Program-made: the position numbers and the translations under genes
NCBI GenBank assembly: GCA_964036045.1
Contig: OZ038379.1
Location: 22,643,976-22,707,975 of the forward strand
Reading direction: 5' to 3'
Source of the DNA: Eutreptiella sp. 'Long Island Sound 2002'
Lineage: Eukaryota; Euglenozoa; Euglenophyceae; Eutreptiales; Eutreptiaceae
DNA length: 64,000 nt
Notes under the pieces: model-generated
The model's input: only the letters and a program-made list of their open reading frames with translations
Databases searched by the model: none
What the model was told of the DNA's origin: nothing
Shown: in pieces, positions 34,682-44,700 of the stretch
Position numbering within the stretch: the first letter of the stretch is position 1
Layout: every line of letters starts with the position of its first letter

Positions 34682-37600
34682 ATGTCCGAACTTTTCGACG
34701 GGTATGCCCAGGAGTACTGCGATCTCTCCGGCGCGATCACGTGCGCGATCAATGAGTTGCAGTCCGGATCCGGTGGCAAAGGGAAAGACGCAGAAATCGT
34801 CAAGAAAATGAAGGCGCTGCAGGAGGCCCTACGCAATATGGAGGTCGAGCTGGCGGCCCTGCCCTCGGCCAAGAAGATGAAGCTGACGGTGCGGCTGCAG
34901 AACTTCCAGAAGGACGCAGCGAACCTGAAGAAGGAGTTTGAGAAGGCAAAGACTGCGGCAGGTGACCCCTTTGTGTGCCCCGGACACTCGTGTCGGGCAG
35001 GGCCACAGACTTGCTCCCTTTGCCACGCAGCAAGCCTTCTCTGCCACACCCAGCACCCTCTCAACAGCGGAAGGCGACTGGAGACAGACCAACACTGGGC
35101 TGGGGCTTCGGGGATGATGGTTGGAGAACAACCGCCGTTCGGGAGCCGAAACAGCGTGGCACTTGGTCGGTCAAAGGCCAAGGCCCAGGGAAGTATTAGA
35201 ATGGCCGCACACCACAGGAGGAGGGGGGTCCGCCCCCCCCTGCGGGAACCCCCCCCCCCCCTTGACCACAGTGACCACAGTGGGAAAAGATGAAATTTAC
35301 GATAGGGAAAGCCTTGTCGGGCCGTTTTTGGTACACAAACTTTTGGGTCCCAGACCCCCCCTCCCCCCCTTCTAATACTTCGCTGCCAAGGCCCCCCGCT
35401 GTGGCTCGCCCTCCGCTGCCTCTTTCATCCCCTTGGGGCCTTTTGGTGAAGACATTTAGCGAGAGGTGTGTGTGGGTGCACTGGCCCCTGTGCCTCAAGT
35501 CCCAGCCCAAGGGCCCCACCCTCCAGCGTCCCGACGTCCCCTCTGCCCCGTTTACAGCGCGGAGCGACCTTCTGGCAGGATCCGGACCTGGAGCCCGCAG
35601 CCCCGGCAACGATGAGCACCGGTGTGCCCTCTTGCTGTGTGCCATGTCCGCTTCGGAGGCGTTTGTGTGACCCATGCCATGCAAGGGCTCGTGTGGGGCC
35701 GCATACGGGGGGGCTTGGCTTGCATCCGCCGGAGGCCGTGAGATTTCTATGAAGCGCTCTGCATGTCACATCAGTTCATGTGGGTGCCCATGAAGGCAGT
35801 GGACCACGCAGGACCCTCTGATATAGCGGCGGCGCCGTTGGACCCGGACCGTTTAGCACCGTGGCTGGAGGGTAATGCAGGCGGTTGGGGGCGATGTTGG
35901 CGAGTGGTCCAATGCGGGGGTCGGAGGGTGGAGGTGTAAGTGTTTGGGACAGGGCTGTGGTGGTACTGGGCTTAGCAAGGGGGCACTCTGCGTAATCCCG
36001 CTGATGCAAGAGCTCGACGTTGTGGCGTGCACCGCATTGCGTCGCCAAGACGCCCAATGACCATGGGCACCGCGTGCGACCACGCATTCCCCATGCGAAG
36101 TATTGTGCGACGACCGCATTCCTCCCCCCCCCCCCCGGCGTCCTGCGCCTCCGCCCTTCGCTTCTACAGGGAACGCATGGCGGCGAATACGCAGCGGTTG
36201 CACAATCAGGGCCAGACCTTGGATAACGCCCGACGGCTGGTGGCGGAGATGGATGACTTTGCGTATGTGCAGGCCTGGACGCTGCCCGCCCGCACAGAGC
36301 GTCGGGTTGAGGGCGATTCAAGCATCCCCCCGCCCTCTAGCACTGCGGTACAGTGTCCCAGCATCACACATCATTTGTGGCGGAGAGCACCCTCGAAACT
36401 CGATGGTCATGGGAGTGATCGAATGTGACGTAGCACCCACCTTGAGTTTCGCCAGAGAATTACACAGGGGTTTGCATGTACTGTGAATTCGCTGACAGCA
36501 GTAGGCGGCTACCCAAGTTGCACGTGCCTATCTTTCTGCCACCTACTCACTATTTCCGGATGATCCCGGCAAAAGAAGCCTGTGGCCTAATGCGGCGCGG
36601 CATGGCGGCGGTGCTGCCCCCTACTGGACATGCCAAACCTCCAAAAACCCTCCAAATGCTGGTGCCTACTGGGCCGTGGTGCCTAGGGCTATCCGTGCAT
36701 TCACAGTAGACGGGCTCTTGTGACCCCCCCCCCCCCCAGCTCTGGTGGTGTGTGTCCCGGCAGTTGCCGCCGGGTGTCATTCCACTGCCTGTGCCTGCGC
36801 CTCTGGTCTGGGCTTTGGGCCGTTCCCCCGGGTCCGATGGCCAAATGGCCGGCCGGCGGATTTGCCTTGTTGGCGCGGGGGGGGGGGGTGTGGATGTGGC
36901 ACCCGCTTCATTGACCACTGCTCATCCCCCGCCCTGATCCACGCCCAGTACCACCCCGCGGTCGTGTTGAAGCAGTGACGGACCAGGGGCCCCAGAGGAG
37001 ACGACTCCCATTCCAGGGGCAGTGGGCCGGGGACGATTGTTGAACGATGAAGCTTTGGAGAGTTGTGTTGTGATGACCGTTGCACTGCGCTTCGTTGCAT
37101 CGAGGCTCTTGCGGCGGGGATTGTGATGTCTGCAGGCGGGGTACTGTGCACAGATAGAGATGCTGGTTTTGGGGGGATTGGCCAAGCCTCGGCTGTGGAC
37201 CGATGGGGGATCCTCCGGGACGGGGGTTCGTAAAGAGGCCTGGGGGTATTGAGCGGCATATTTCAGAGATTGGGAGCGGTCAGGAGACGTTTGTTCCCCC
37301 AAGCGTTCTGCGAGTTTCGAGTTCGTCAGAAATGGTGCTCGCGGTATCATTGTCCGCCGAATCCATTTGCCTGCTGGTGGGAGATGGGATGGGCTGTGTG
37401 TGCTGCCTTTGGAAGGCCTTCCATTCCGGGGTGTGGTCCTGCAGGGAGGATACCAAGAATAACCTGCGGAAGCAAGGCGATGATATCCGGAGAACCATCG
37501 GTGGAGTTCGAGAGACGAGTGCAGAGGTGTGCATGTGGGTACGTGGGCGCGTGCGTTGTGCGGTGTTTGGGGTCGCGTGCGTGGGCGCGCGCAGTGCGTG

Positions 37601-39538
37601 CGTGCGTGCGTTGTGTGTGTTCTGTGTGTGGGGGGGTACGGACGGCCCATAGAGGGGTATGGGGGCTGGCTTTACCTGGGGCTGGCAAGACAGCCTGTGT
37701 GGTGCTCCGGCTGTGCAGCGGCCGGGGCTCAGGTGTGCCCGGGATCATGGGGAGGAGTAAGGCATGCTGACCGGATGCTGACGAGGCTCCCGAGCGCGGC
37801 GGACTCCCCCCCCCCCCCCCTGTGGGTAGTCCTCTGTGCACCTTGGGTCAGACACCCGCCACAAACGCGTCAGACGCACCTGTTGTGGGGGGGGGGTTAC
37901 TGGTGACCGGGAGTGGAGCCGGTGCCGGGGCGCTGACCCCCCCGTCGTGGAGCCTGGGGCGACACCCAGGTCAAACAAGACTGGGGTCCAGACGGAGGGG
38001 GCTATGAGGAGAGAGGCGCCGCTATGATGCTTGAACGGGGCTGGCCCTTAGGGCCACCTCATCCGCACAGGCGATTCCGCTGGCGGGGGCGTCGGGCACC
38101 ATGGGGATGTCGAGCGGTAGCGATGATCGGCCGCATCTCCTCCTCCTCCCCCACCTCCTGTGTGTGGGTGTGCGCGCCTGCAGTGTGTGCGAGGACTGGC
38201 GAACGTTATTGAGAGCCGGTGTGCGATTGGTGGGCCATCACGGTGCTCCTAGATGGGCTGTCTTACCCGGGCGGATGCATACCCAAATGCTGCAAACTGG
38301 CCGCAAGGACGTAGTGTCTGTCTGTCTGTCTATGCCGTCTGTAACCCCCCCCCCCTTTAAAAGCCGGCACGTGCTTTTATTGTATTGCGTGCTTTTATTT
38401 TATTGCGTGCTTTTATTCTTTGCTGGCTTTTATTTTTACCATCCATGCTTTTGCTATGTTCTGAAGATGCTTAGTATGGATGCTTCTCTTGCAACTGTTG
38501 CTGAGGCTCGAGAATATGATGACTGCGTTGTTGATGATGCCTGGGCTGCAGAAACTGATCCATGGGAATCAGATGAAGGTGAGGATGAGAACCCTTATAC
38601 TTCCAAAGATGGTGATTGTGGTGATGCTGATGCTGCTGCTGAGATTGATTTATTGTGACACATTTAATAAACGCCGGCTTGTGTGCTTTTATTTCTGTTG
38701 CGTGCTTTTAAAAGGGGGGGGGTTTACTTCCCTTTGCGGTACTGTGTGTAGGGCTGTGAGTGCCTTATGCAGCAGCCCTTCCGTCTCTCTTCTCACCTCC
38801 TGTTGCCCGGCGTCAGCTATTCTGGCACAGGGGCAGGCACACACAGGTGTGCACGTGTCACGTCGTAGATGGTCCGGTCGTGCACCTAAGATAGCCACGC
38901 ACTGCCTCAGGGCTTCGGACTGCTCTGCACTATTGAACGATCCTCCAAGCCCCAACAGTCGCAGGAAGGCGCTTGGGCTTCTGACATGGTTTTGGTCTGA
39001 CATTCATCTGATGAGTATTGTGCACTGAGAGTAATTGATTACCAGTGCCTGTTTACCGCGTTGATTGGTACGTGAGTGTGTGGGCGCGCGCGTGTGCATG
39101 GGTGAGTGGTCTGAGCGTGTGTGGTCGCGCAAACACACATGCGCACGCCCATGTGCACATCGGTACCACTGTCACGCGCGCACCCGTTGGCAGCGTCCGC
39201 CCGGCCCCTGCACCACCGCACAATGCCTCATGCAGGTGTCGAGGGCCCGCAAGATGTTGGGCATGCTCCAGCGCCGCAACCTCGTCAACAAGTTGATCAT
39301 TTACGGCGTCATCGTGTTTCTGGTTTTGGTCATCCTCCTTGTGCTCTATGTCAAGCTCATCGCGCCCCTGTTCAGTCACAGCGGCGGCGCGATCCCCCAG
39401 CCCAGCCCGAACCCCGAAGCCCCTGTCCAGCAGTCTCCAACTCCATCTCCGTTGCCAGAAACTCAGGGGCCCACCGCACGCGTAGCTCAGCTTCGCACCG
39501 CTGCGTATCGCCGGGCTCGAATCCGTGGGCTGCACTGA
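34682..39538 (+). CDS. VTI1: Vti1-type Qb-SNARE, 5 exons
   Basis: Exons are 34682-34961, 35558-35621, 36170-36262, 37445-37526 and 39236-39538 (TGA). Every intron is GT..AG and exon phases 1, 2, 2, 0 join exactly, giving 273 residues. Exon 1 (MSELFDGYAQEYCDLSGAI...) is the N-terminal helical domain of Vti1. Exons 3 and 4 give the SNARE motif (QRLHNQGQTLDNARRL, then NNLRKQGDDIRRT, with the zero-layer Gln in LRKQG). Exon 5 gives SRARKMLGMLQRRNLVNKL, directly before a single C-terminal membrane helix (VIVFLVLVILLVLY). Vti1 supplies the Qb helix for fusion at Golgi, endosome and vacuole membranes. A lumenal tail of about 55 residues after the membrane helix is longer than usual, Pro-rich, and overlaps a tRNA-like sequence. 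Intron 4 holds a LINE 3' end and a small inverted-repeat element. Confidence 0.88.
35288..35362 (+). repeat. Second copy of the GGGTCCCAGACCCCC-ending repeat, in Vti1 intron 1
   Basis: Matches 21634-21712 in AAATTTAC, TTTTTGGTACA-AAA and TTTTGGGTCCCAGACCCCC. Confidence 0.6.
37790..38155 (+). mobile_element. 5'-truncated LINE 3' end in Vti1 intron 4
   Basis: Aligns with the last part of the LINE 3' UTR (about 53880-54178): AGTGGAGCCGG, GAGGAGAG-CGCCGC-ATGATGCTT, GGGCACCATGGGGATGT and the terminal CCGCATCTCCTCCTCCTCC are shared. The 3' flank starts CCTGTGTGTGGGTGTGCG and the 5' side is (GTGC/TGTG)-rich, so this copy also sits in TG-rich simple sequence. It contains no coding region. Its left edge is not sharp. 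Confidence 0.75.
38341..38726 (+). mobile_element. Small inverted-repeat element with an acidic ORF, in Vti1 intron 4
   Basis: The left end GTAACCCCC..CTTTAAAAGC (38341) is mirrored by GCTTTTAAAAGGGG..TTTAC (ending 38726). Inside, a GCGTGCTTTTATT unit repeats three or four times, then an ATG at 38467 opens 63 codons of acidic sequence (EYDDCVVDDAW, ESDEGEDE) to TGA 38656-38658, followed by AATAAA at about 38671. The inner region is AT-richer than the host exons. Poly-C runs are common here, so part of the end similarity may be chance. Confidence 0.4.
39470..39529 (+). repeat. tRNA-like sequence inside the Vti1 C-terminal exon
   Basis: CCCAC at the left pairs with GTGGG at the right; an A-box-like CGTAGCTCAGC and a B-box-like GGGCTCGAATCC lie between. 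At 60 bases it is too short for a complete tRNA. It encodes the end of the unusual lumenal tail, which may therefore be an exonised SINE head. Confidence 0.35.
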
Positions 39539-39715
39539 CCCTGACATACTGCATACCTCATGCCCGGGACTTTGAGAGCGTTGGCAACTGAAACGCTCCG
39601 CTTCTCTGCAAAATCGCGAAATCCTCGCCGACCCGCTTTTTATTGTGTTGTGGTCGGGGTTGTGTTGTGGTCTCTGGCGGTATGTTGTGTCGTTCGATGT
39701 CATGATTTGTGTTAA

Positions 39716-39904
39716 GTTGTGTTGTGTTGTGTTGTGTTTCGTTGTGTTGTGTTGTGTTGTGTTGTGTTGTGTTGTGTTGTGTTGTGTTGTGTTGTGTTGT
39801 GTTGTGTTGTGTTGTGTTGTGTTGTGTTGTGTTGTGTTGTGTTGTGTTTTGTTGTGTTGTGTTGTGTTGTGTTGTGTTGTGTTGTGTTGTGTTGTGTTGT
39901 GTTG
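39716..39904 (+). repeat. (TTGTG)n microsatellite, left flank of the LINE
   Basis: About 37 pentanucleotide units with three single-base variants. The same pentamer resumes at 54180 on the other side of the LINE. Open frames of Cys-Val-Val-Leu repeats here are artefacts. Confidence 0.95.
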
Positions 39905-40381
39905 ACCCCCACTGCTGCCCAGGGGCGCGTGACCTCACCGTGGTGTGGGGGTGAAACCGGGGGGGGGTCCCCCCCGGGCTAACACGCAATCTGGGGGGTG
40001 CCCTGGTCCAGCCGCGGCGGCCAGGGCGCGGGATCGCACGCCCCACCCCCCGCCGGCCACCGTGGGGGAGTCACGATGGCACAGGGCGGGCTCCACCGGG
40101 GGGTGGCGGTATGCAGGAGTAACCCGGGTCCCCCTGTGACCCAGCCCTCTCCAGGGCTCGTGTGCGATTCCCTACCCCAGCCCATGACCCCTTTGTTCTG
40201 CACAGGTACATCATGGGTGGGGAGCGCATCACATCCAGCGCCCGTCCGGGCCTGGGACGCAACCACTGTGGCCGCGTGACCTCGTTCTCTTAGCCGGACG
40301 CCTTGTTGGCTGGGATGCCAGTGGCGAGTTCGCTGCGGCATTCCCCACGGTGTCAAGGCACGGAGACGTCGTCACCGCGTG

Positions 40382-40812
40382 GGAAACCAGAGGACGTATG
40401 AACGAAGGGGAGGCCCCCCCATGCCATCATGCAGTCGATTAACGTTGGAATATTCTGAAAGAAGGGGAGGCCCCCCGAGTTTATACCACGGGTAGCGCCA
40501 AGACAGGCGCTGCCAATATGAGAGTTTTATGAATTAAGGGGAGGCCCCCCGGTTTTTGTGCCGAGGAGGGGCGCCATCCCCTCCCGGCGAGGCGAAGTAC
40601 GGCCTTTTGGAAACCTGAGGACATATGAACGAAGGGGAGGCCCCCCCATGCCAGTCGTGCAGTCGTTTAACGTTGGAATATTCTGAAAGAAGGGGAGGTC
40701 CCCCGAGTCTCTGCCACGGGTAACGCCAAGTCAGGCGCTGCCGATATGAGAGTCTTATGAATTAAGGGGAGGCCCCCCGGTTATTGTGCCGAGGGGGGGC
40801 GCCATCCCCCCC
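40382..40812 (+). repeat. Two 227-bp repeats carrying six GGGGAGG(C/T)CCCCC hairpins
   Basis: GGAAACC starts the units at 40382 and 40609. Each holds three copies of AAGGGGAGGCCCCCC, self-complementary through GGGG/CCCC, plus a hairpin of type GCGCC-AAGACA-GGCGC (weaker in unit 2). The positions of the hairpin arms are conserved between units. Confidence 0.75.
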
Positions 40813-41123
40813 AGGACCCAGATGTGTATGTATCAAGTAAAGTAAGTACGTTACTGAAAGAACCACAGTATTGTATAATGTACGCCTCCGGCCAACAACC
40901 AGGGAGGGCCGGAGGTCCGGGTAAAAGCCCCGGACCCCCCAAAGGCAGCCCCAAAGGTGAGCGCACCACTGGAAGGGGCATGTCTGCGGGGTAAAAACAT
41001 GCGCTGCGTAAACATCTAACGTAATAAATAGTGCTTACTGCTAGAATTAATGCTTAAACGGGTAAATGCCCCCCCCCGGGGGCCAGTTTAGTGCGCACCC
41101 CCCAGAGCCGGACTCGACCGGCC

Positions 41124-41214
41124 GTGCTGAGGCGAGCCCTAACGGGTATGACAAGCCAGCTTAAGTGCTGGTAGCCGCGCCTCAGCACACTCCGCGGGCT
41201 TATAAGGCCCGCGG
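41124..41214 (+). promoter_or_regulatory. Predicted structured RNA element in the LINE 5' UTR
   Basis: GTGCTGAGGCG (41124-41134) pairs perfectly with CGCCTCAGCAC (41178-41188), enclosing CCAGC-TTAAGT-GCTGG and a CCC-TAAC-GGG hairpin. Next comes CCGCGGGC-TTATAAG-GCCCGCGG (41192-41214). A three-way junction followed by a stem is plausible. An IRES, ribozyme or packaging signal are possible roles; no hammerhead core (CTGATGA...GAAA) is present. Confidence 0.5.
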
Positions 41215-41641
41215 GGGCCCCAAATACCGTTTCGTTCGGGAGTTAAGCCCCGGCGGAATTTGGGGTTGTTCGTGGTTAAGAGGACTCACGTTGAGTCCCT
41301 GCTATTGTTACCCCGGGGTTATGATCTCCGGTACTGCCTGTTTACTTGCCTGCTGCTGCTAAGAGATAGGAACGGGGTAGGACTACCCCCCCCCCCCCCC
41401 AACCCCCAAGCCGGCACGACGCCGGGGGACCCCCACTGCGGCCGCAAGGGCTACGCATGGGCGGCTCCTGGTTTCTGTCTAAGTGCAGAAAAAGTAGTTA
41501 CCACGACCCCCCGAACCCCCGCGGGGTCTGTGGCACCCCGGTCCCCCGGGCCCCGCATGGGACGCGCGGGGACGGGGTCGGCCCGTAGGGGTCGAGGGGA
41601 ACCTCCAAGGATTAATGCGGGCACACGACACGCTCCTCCCC

Positions 41642-44600
41642 CACACAGCGGCGGTTACACCCGAGTCCCTCCGGTCCTTCTGGGCCGTGGAGGGATAGGG
41701 ACGCCCCGTGGGGGTTTGGGGGCACACGAAGAGTTCCCCTCCCCACACAACGGCGGTTACACCCGGGTCCCTCCGGTCCTGCCTGGGCCGCGGAGGGAGA
41801 GGGGCGCCCCGTGGGGGTTTGGGGGCACACGAAGAACTCTCCCCCACACAGCGGCGGTTACACCCGAGTCCCTCCGGTCCTGCCTGGGCCGTGGAGGGAT
41901 AGGGACGCCCCGTGGGGGTTTGCGGACACACGTAGAATTTCCCCCCCCACACAGCGGCGGTTACACCCGAGTCCCCCCGATCCTTCTGGGCCGTTGAGGG
42001 ATAGGGACGCCCTGTGGGGGTTTTGAGGACACACGCAGAACTCCCCCCCCGCACAGCGGCGGTTACACCCGAGTCCCTCCGGTCCTGCCTGGGCCGCGGC
42101 GGGATAGGGACGCTCCGTGGGGGTATGGGGGCACACGAAGGAGTCCCTCCCCCACACAGCGGCGGTTACACCCGAGTCTCTCCGGTCCTGCCTGGGCCGC
42201 GGAGGGATAGGGACGCCCCGTGGGGGTATGGGGGCGCACGATGAAGCCCCCCCCCCACACAGCGGCGGTTACACCCGAGTCCCTCCGGTCCTGCCTGGGC
42301 CGCGGAGGGATAGGGACGCCCCGTGGGGGTTTGGGGGCGCACGATGAAGCCCCACCCCCACACAGCGGCGGTTACACCCGAGTCCCTCCGGTCCTGCCTG
42401 GGCCGTGGAGGGATAGGGACGCCCCGTGGGGGTTTGCGGACACACGTAGAATTTCCCCCCCCACACAGCGGCGGTTACACCCGAGTCCCCCCGATCCTTC
42501 AGGGCCGTTGAGGGATAGGGACGCCCTGTGGGGGTTTTGAGGACACACGCAGAACTCCCCCCCCACACAGCGGCGGTTACACCCGAGTCCCTCCGGTCCT
42601 GCCTGGGCTGCGGAGGGATAGGGACGCCCCGTGGGGGTTTGGGGGCGCACGATGAAGCCCCACCCCCACACAGCGGCGGTTACACCCGAGTCTCTCCGGT
42701 CCTGCCTGGGCCGCGGAGGGATAGGGACGCCCCGTGGGGGTATGGGGGCGCACGATGAAGCCCCCCCCCCCACACAGCGGCGGTTACACCGGAGTCCCTC
42801 CGGTCCTGCCTGGGCCGCGGAGGGATAGGGACGCCCCGTGGGGGTTTGGGGGCGCACGATGAAGCCCCACCCCCACACAGCGGCGGTTACACCCGAGTCC
42901 CTCCGGTCCTGCCCGGGCCGCGAAGGGATAGGGACGCCCCGTGGGGGTTTGGGGCCGCACGATGAAGCCCCACCCCCACACAGCGGCGATTACACCCGAG
43001 TCCCTCCGGTCCTGCCTGGGCTGCGGAGGGATAGGGACGCCCCGTGGGGGTTTGGGGGCGCACGATGAAGCCCCACCCCCACACAGCGGCGGCTACACCC
43101 GAGTCCCTCCGGTCCTGCCTGGGCCGCGGAGGGATAGGGACGCCCCGTGGGGGTATGGGGGCGCACGATGAAGCCCCACCCCCACACAGCGGCGGTTACA
43201 CCCGAGTCTCTCCGGTCCTGCCTGGGCCGCGGAGGGATAGGGACGCCCCGTGGGGGTATGGGGGCACGCGAATGAGTCCCACCCCACACAGCGGCGGTTA
43301 CACCCGAGTCTCTCCGGCACTGCCTGGGCCGCGGAGGGATAGGGACGCCCCGTGGGGGTTAGGGGACACACGAAGAGGTCCCTCCCCCACACAGCGGCGG
43401 TTACACCCGAGTCCCTCCGGTCCTGCCGGGGCCGCGGAGGGATAGGGACGCCCCGTGGGGGTATGGGGGCACGCGAATGAGTGCCTCCCCACACAGCGGC
43501 GGTTACACCCGAGTCTCTCCGGTCCTGCCTGGGCCGCGGAGGGATAGGGACGCCCCGTGGGGGTTTGGGGACACACGAAGAGGTCCCTCCCCCACACAGC
43601 GGCGGTTACACCCGAGTCTCTCCGGTCCGGCCTGGGCCGCGGAGGGATAGGGACGCCCCGTGGGGGTTTGGGGGCGCACGGAGAGGTTCCTCCCCCACAC
43701 AGCGGCGGCTACACCCGAGTCCCTCCGGTCCTGCCTGGGCCGCGGAGGGATAGGGACGCCCCGAGGGGGTTCGGAGGCACACGGAGAGGCCTCCCCCCAC
43801 ACAGCGGCGGTTACACCCGAGTCCTTCCGGTCCTGACGGGGCCGCGGAGGGATAGGGACGCCCCGTGGGGGTCCGGGGGCACACCGAGGGGTCCTTCCCC
43901 CACACAGCGGCGGCTACACCCGAGTCCCTCCGGTCCTGCCTGGGCCGCGGGGGGATAGGGACGCCCCGGGTGGGTTTAGGGACACACGGGGAAGTATCCC
44001 CCCACACAGCGGCGGTTACACCCGAGTCCCTCCGGTCCCGCCCGGGCCGCGGAGGGATAGGGACGCCCCGTGGGGGTTTGGGTGGCACACGGGGAGGTCC
44101 CTCCCCCACACAGCGGCGGCCGCACCCGAGTCCCTCCGGTCCTGCCTAGGCCGCGCGGGGATAGGGACGCCCCATGGGGGTTGTGAGGGCACACGGAGGG
44201 GTCCCCCCCCCGCACAACGGCGGTCACACCCTGGTCCCTCCGGTCCTACCTAGACCGCGGAGGGATAGGGGCGCCCCAAGGGCCGAGGAAAGCACGCGAG
44301 GGGTCCCTCCCCACACAGCGGCGGTTACACCCGGGTCCCTCCAGTCCTGCCTGAACCGCGGAGGGATAGGGACGCCTTGTGGGGGTTTTTTGGCACACGG
44401 AGGGGTCCACCACCCACACAGCGGCGGGCACACTCGGGTCCCTCCGGTCCTGCCGGGGCCGCGGAGGGATAGGGACTCCCCGTGGGGGTTTGGGGGCTCT
44501 CTGAAAGGGCCTTCCCCCACACAACGGCGGTTACACCCGAGTCCCCCCGGCCCTGCCTGGGCCGTGGAGGGATAGGGACGCCCTGTGGGGGGTTTTGAGG
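41642..44600 (+). repeat. About 29 tandem 103-bp monomers, likely LINE 5' promoter array
   Basis: Each unit starts CACACAGCGGCGGTTACACC and contains TGCCTGGGCCGCGGAGGGAT and GACGCCCCGTGGGGGT. Starts at 41642, 41744, 41845 and 41948 give a period of 101-103 bp, continuing to 44518. Units in the middle are nearly identical and end units are more diverged. The array ends 100 bp before ORF1. Tandem 5' monomers in LINEs are known to carry promoter activity (mouse L1), which is the inferred role. All long ORFs across this array on either strand are by-products. Confidence 0.9.
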
Positions 44601-44700
44601 GCACTCCCAACCTGCGTTCTGTCCTGCCGCCCTCCATCGCGGAGGGAGGGGTGCGGGGTGCTGAGATACCCCCGTCTTTGCAGGACACAGAGAACGCAAA

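Noticed and set aside
34249-35181. 310-codon minus-strand ORF
   Set aside because: Shadow of Vti1 exon 1 and its GC-rich flanks; the plus strand has splice-consistent SNARE coding.
36922-37841. Long Pro/His/Thr-rich minus ORFs in Vti1 introns
   Set aside because: They overlap the exon at 37445-37526, which is supported by phase and SNARE sequence on the plus strand; composition reflects GTGCG-rich simple sequence.
39645-39954. ORFs encoding Cys-Val-Val-Leu-Cys repeats
   Set aside because: Direct translation of the TTGTG microsatellite; all three frames are open.
41124-41214. Hammerhead ribozyme
   Set aside because: A three-stem layout is possible, but neither the CTGATGA nor the GAAA core motif is present.
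41642-44600. CRISPR-like array or long coding region (many ORFs on both strands)
   Set aside because: The whole 103-bp unit is repeated, with no variable spacers. The open frames arise because the GC-rich repeat lacks stops, and the period of 101-103 bp does not hold a reading frame.
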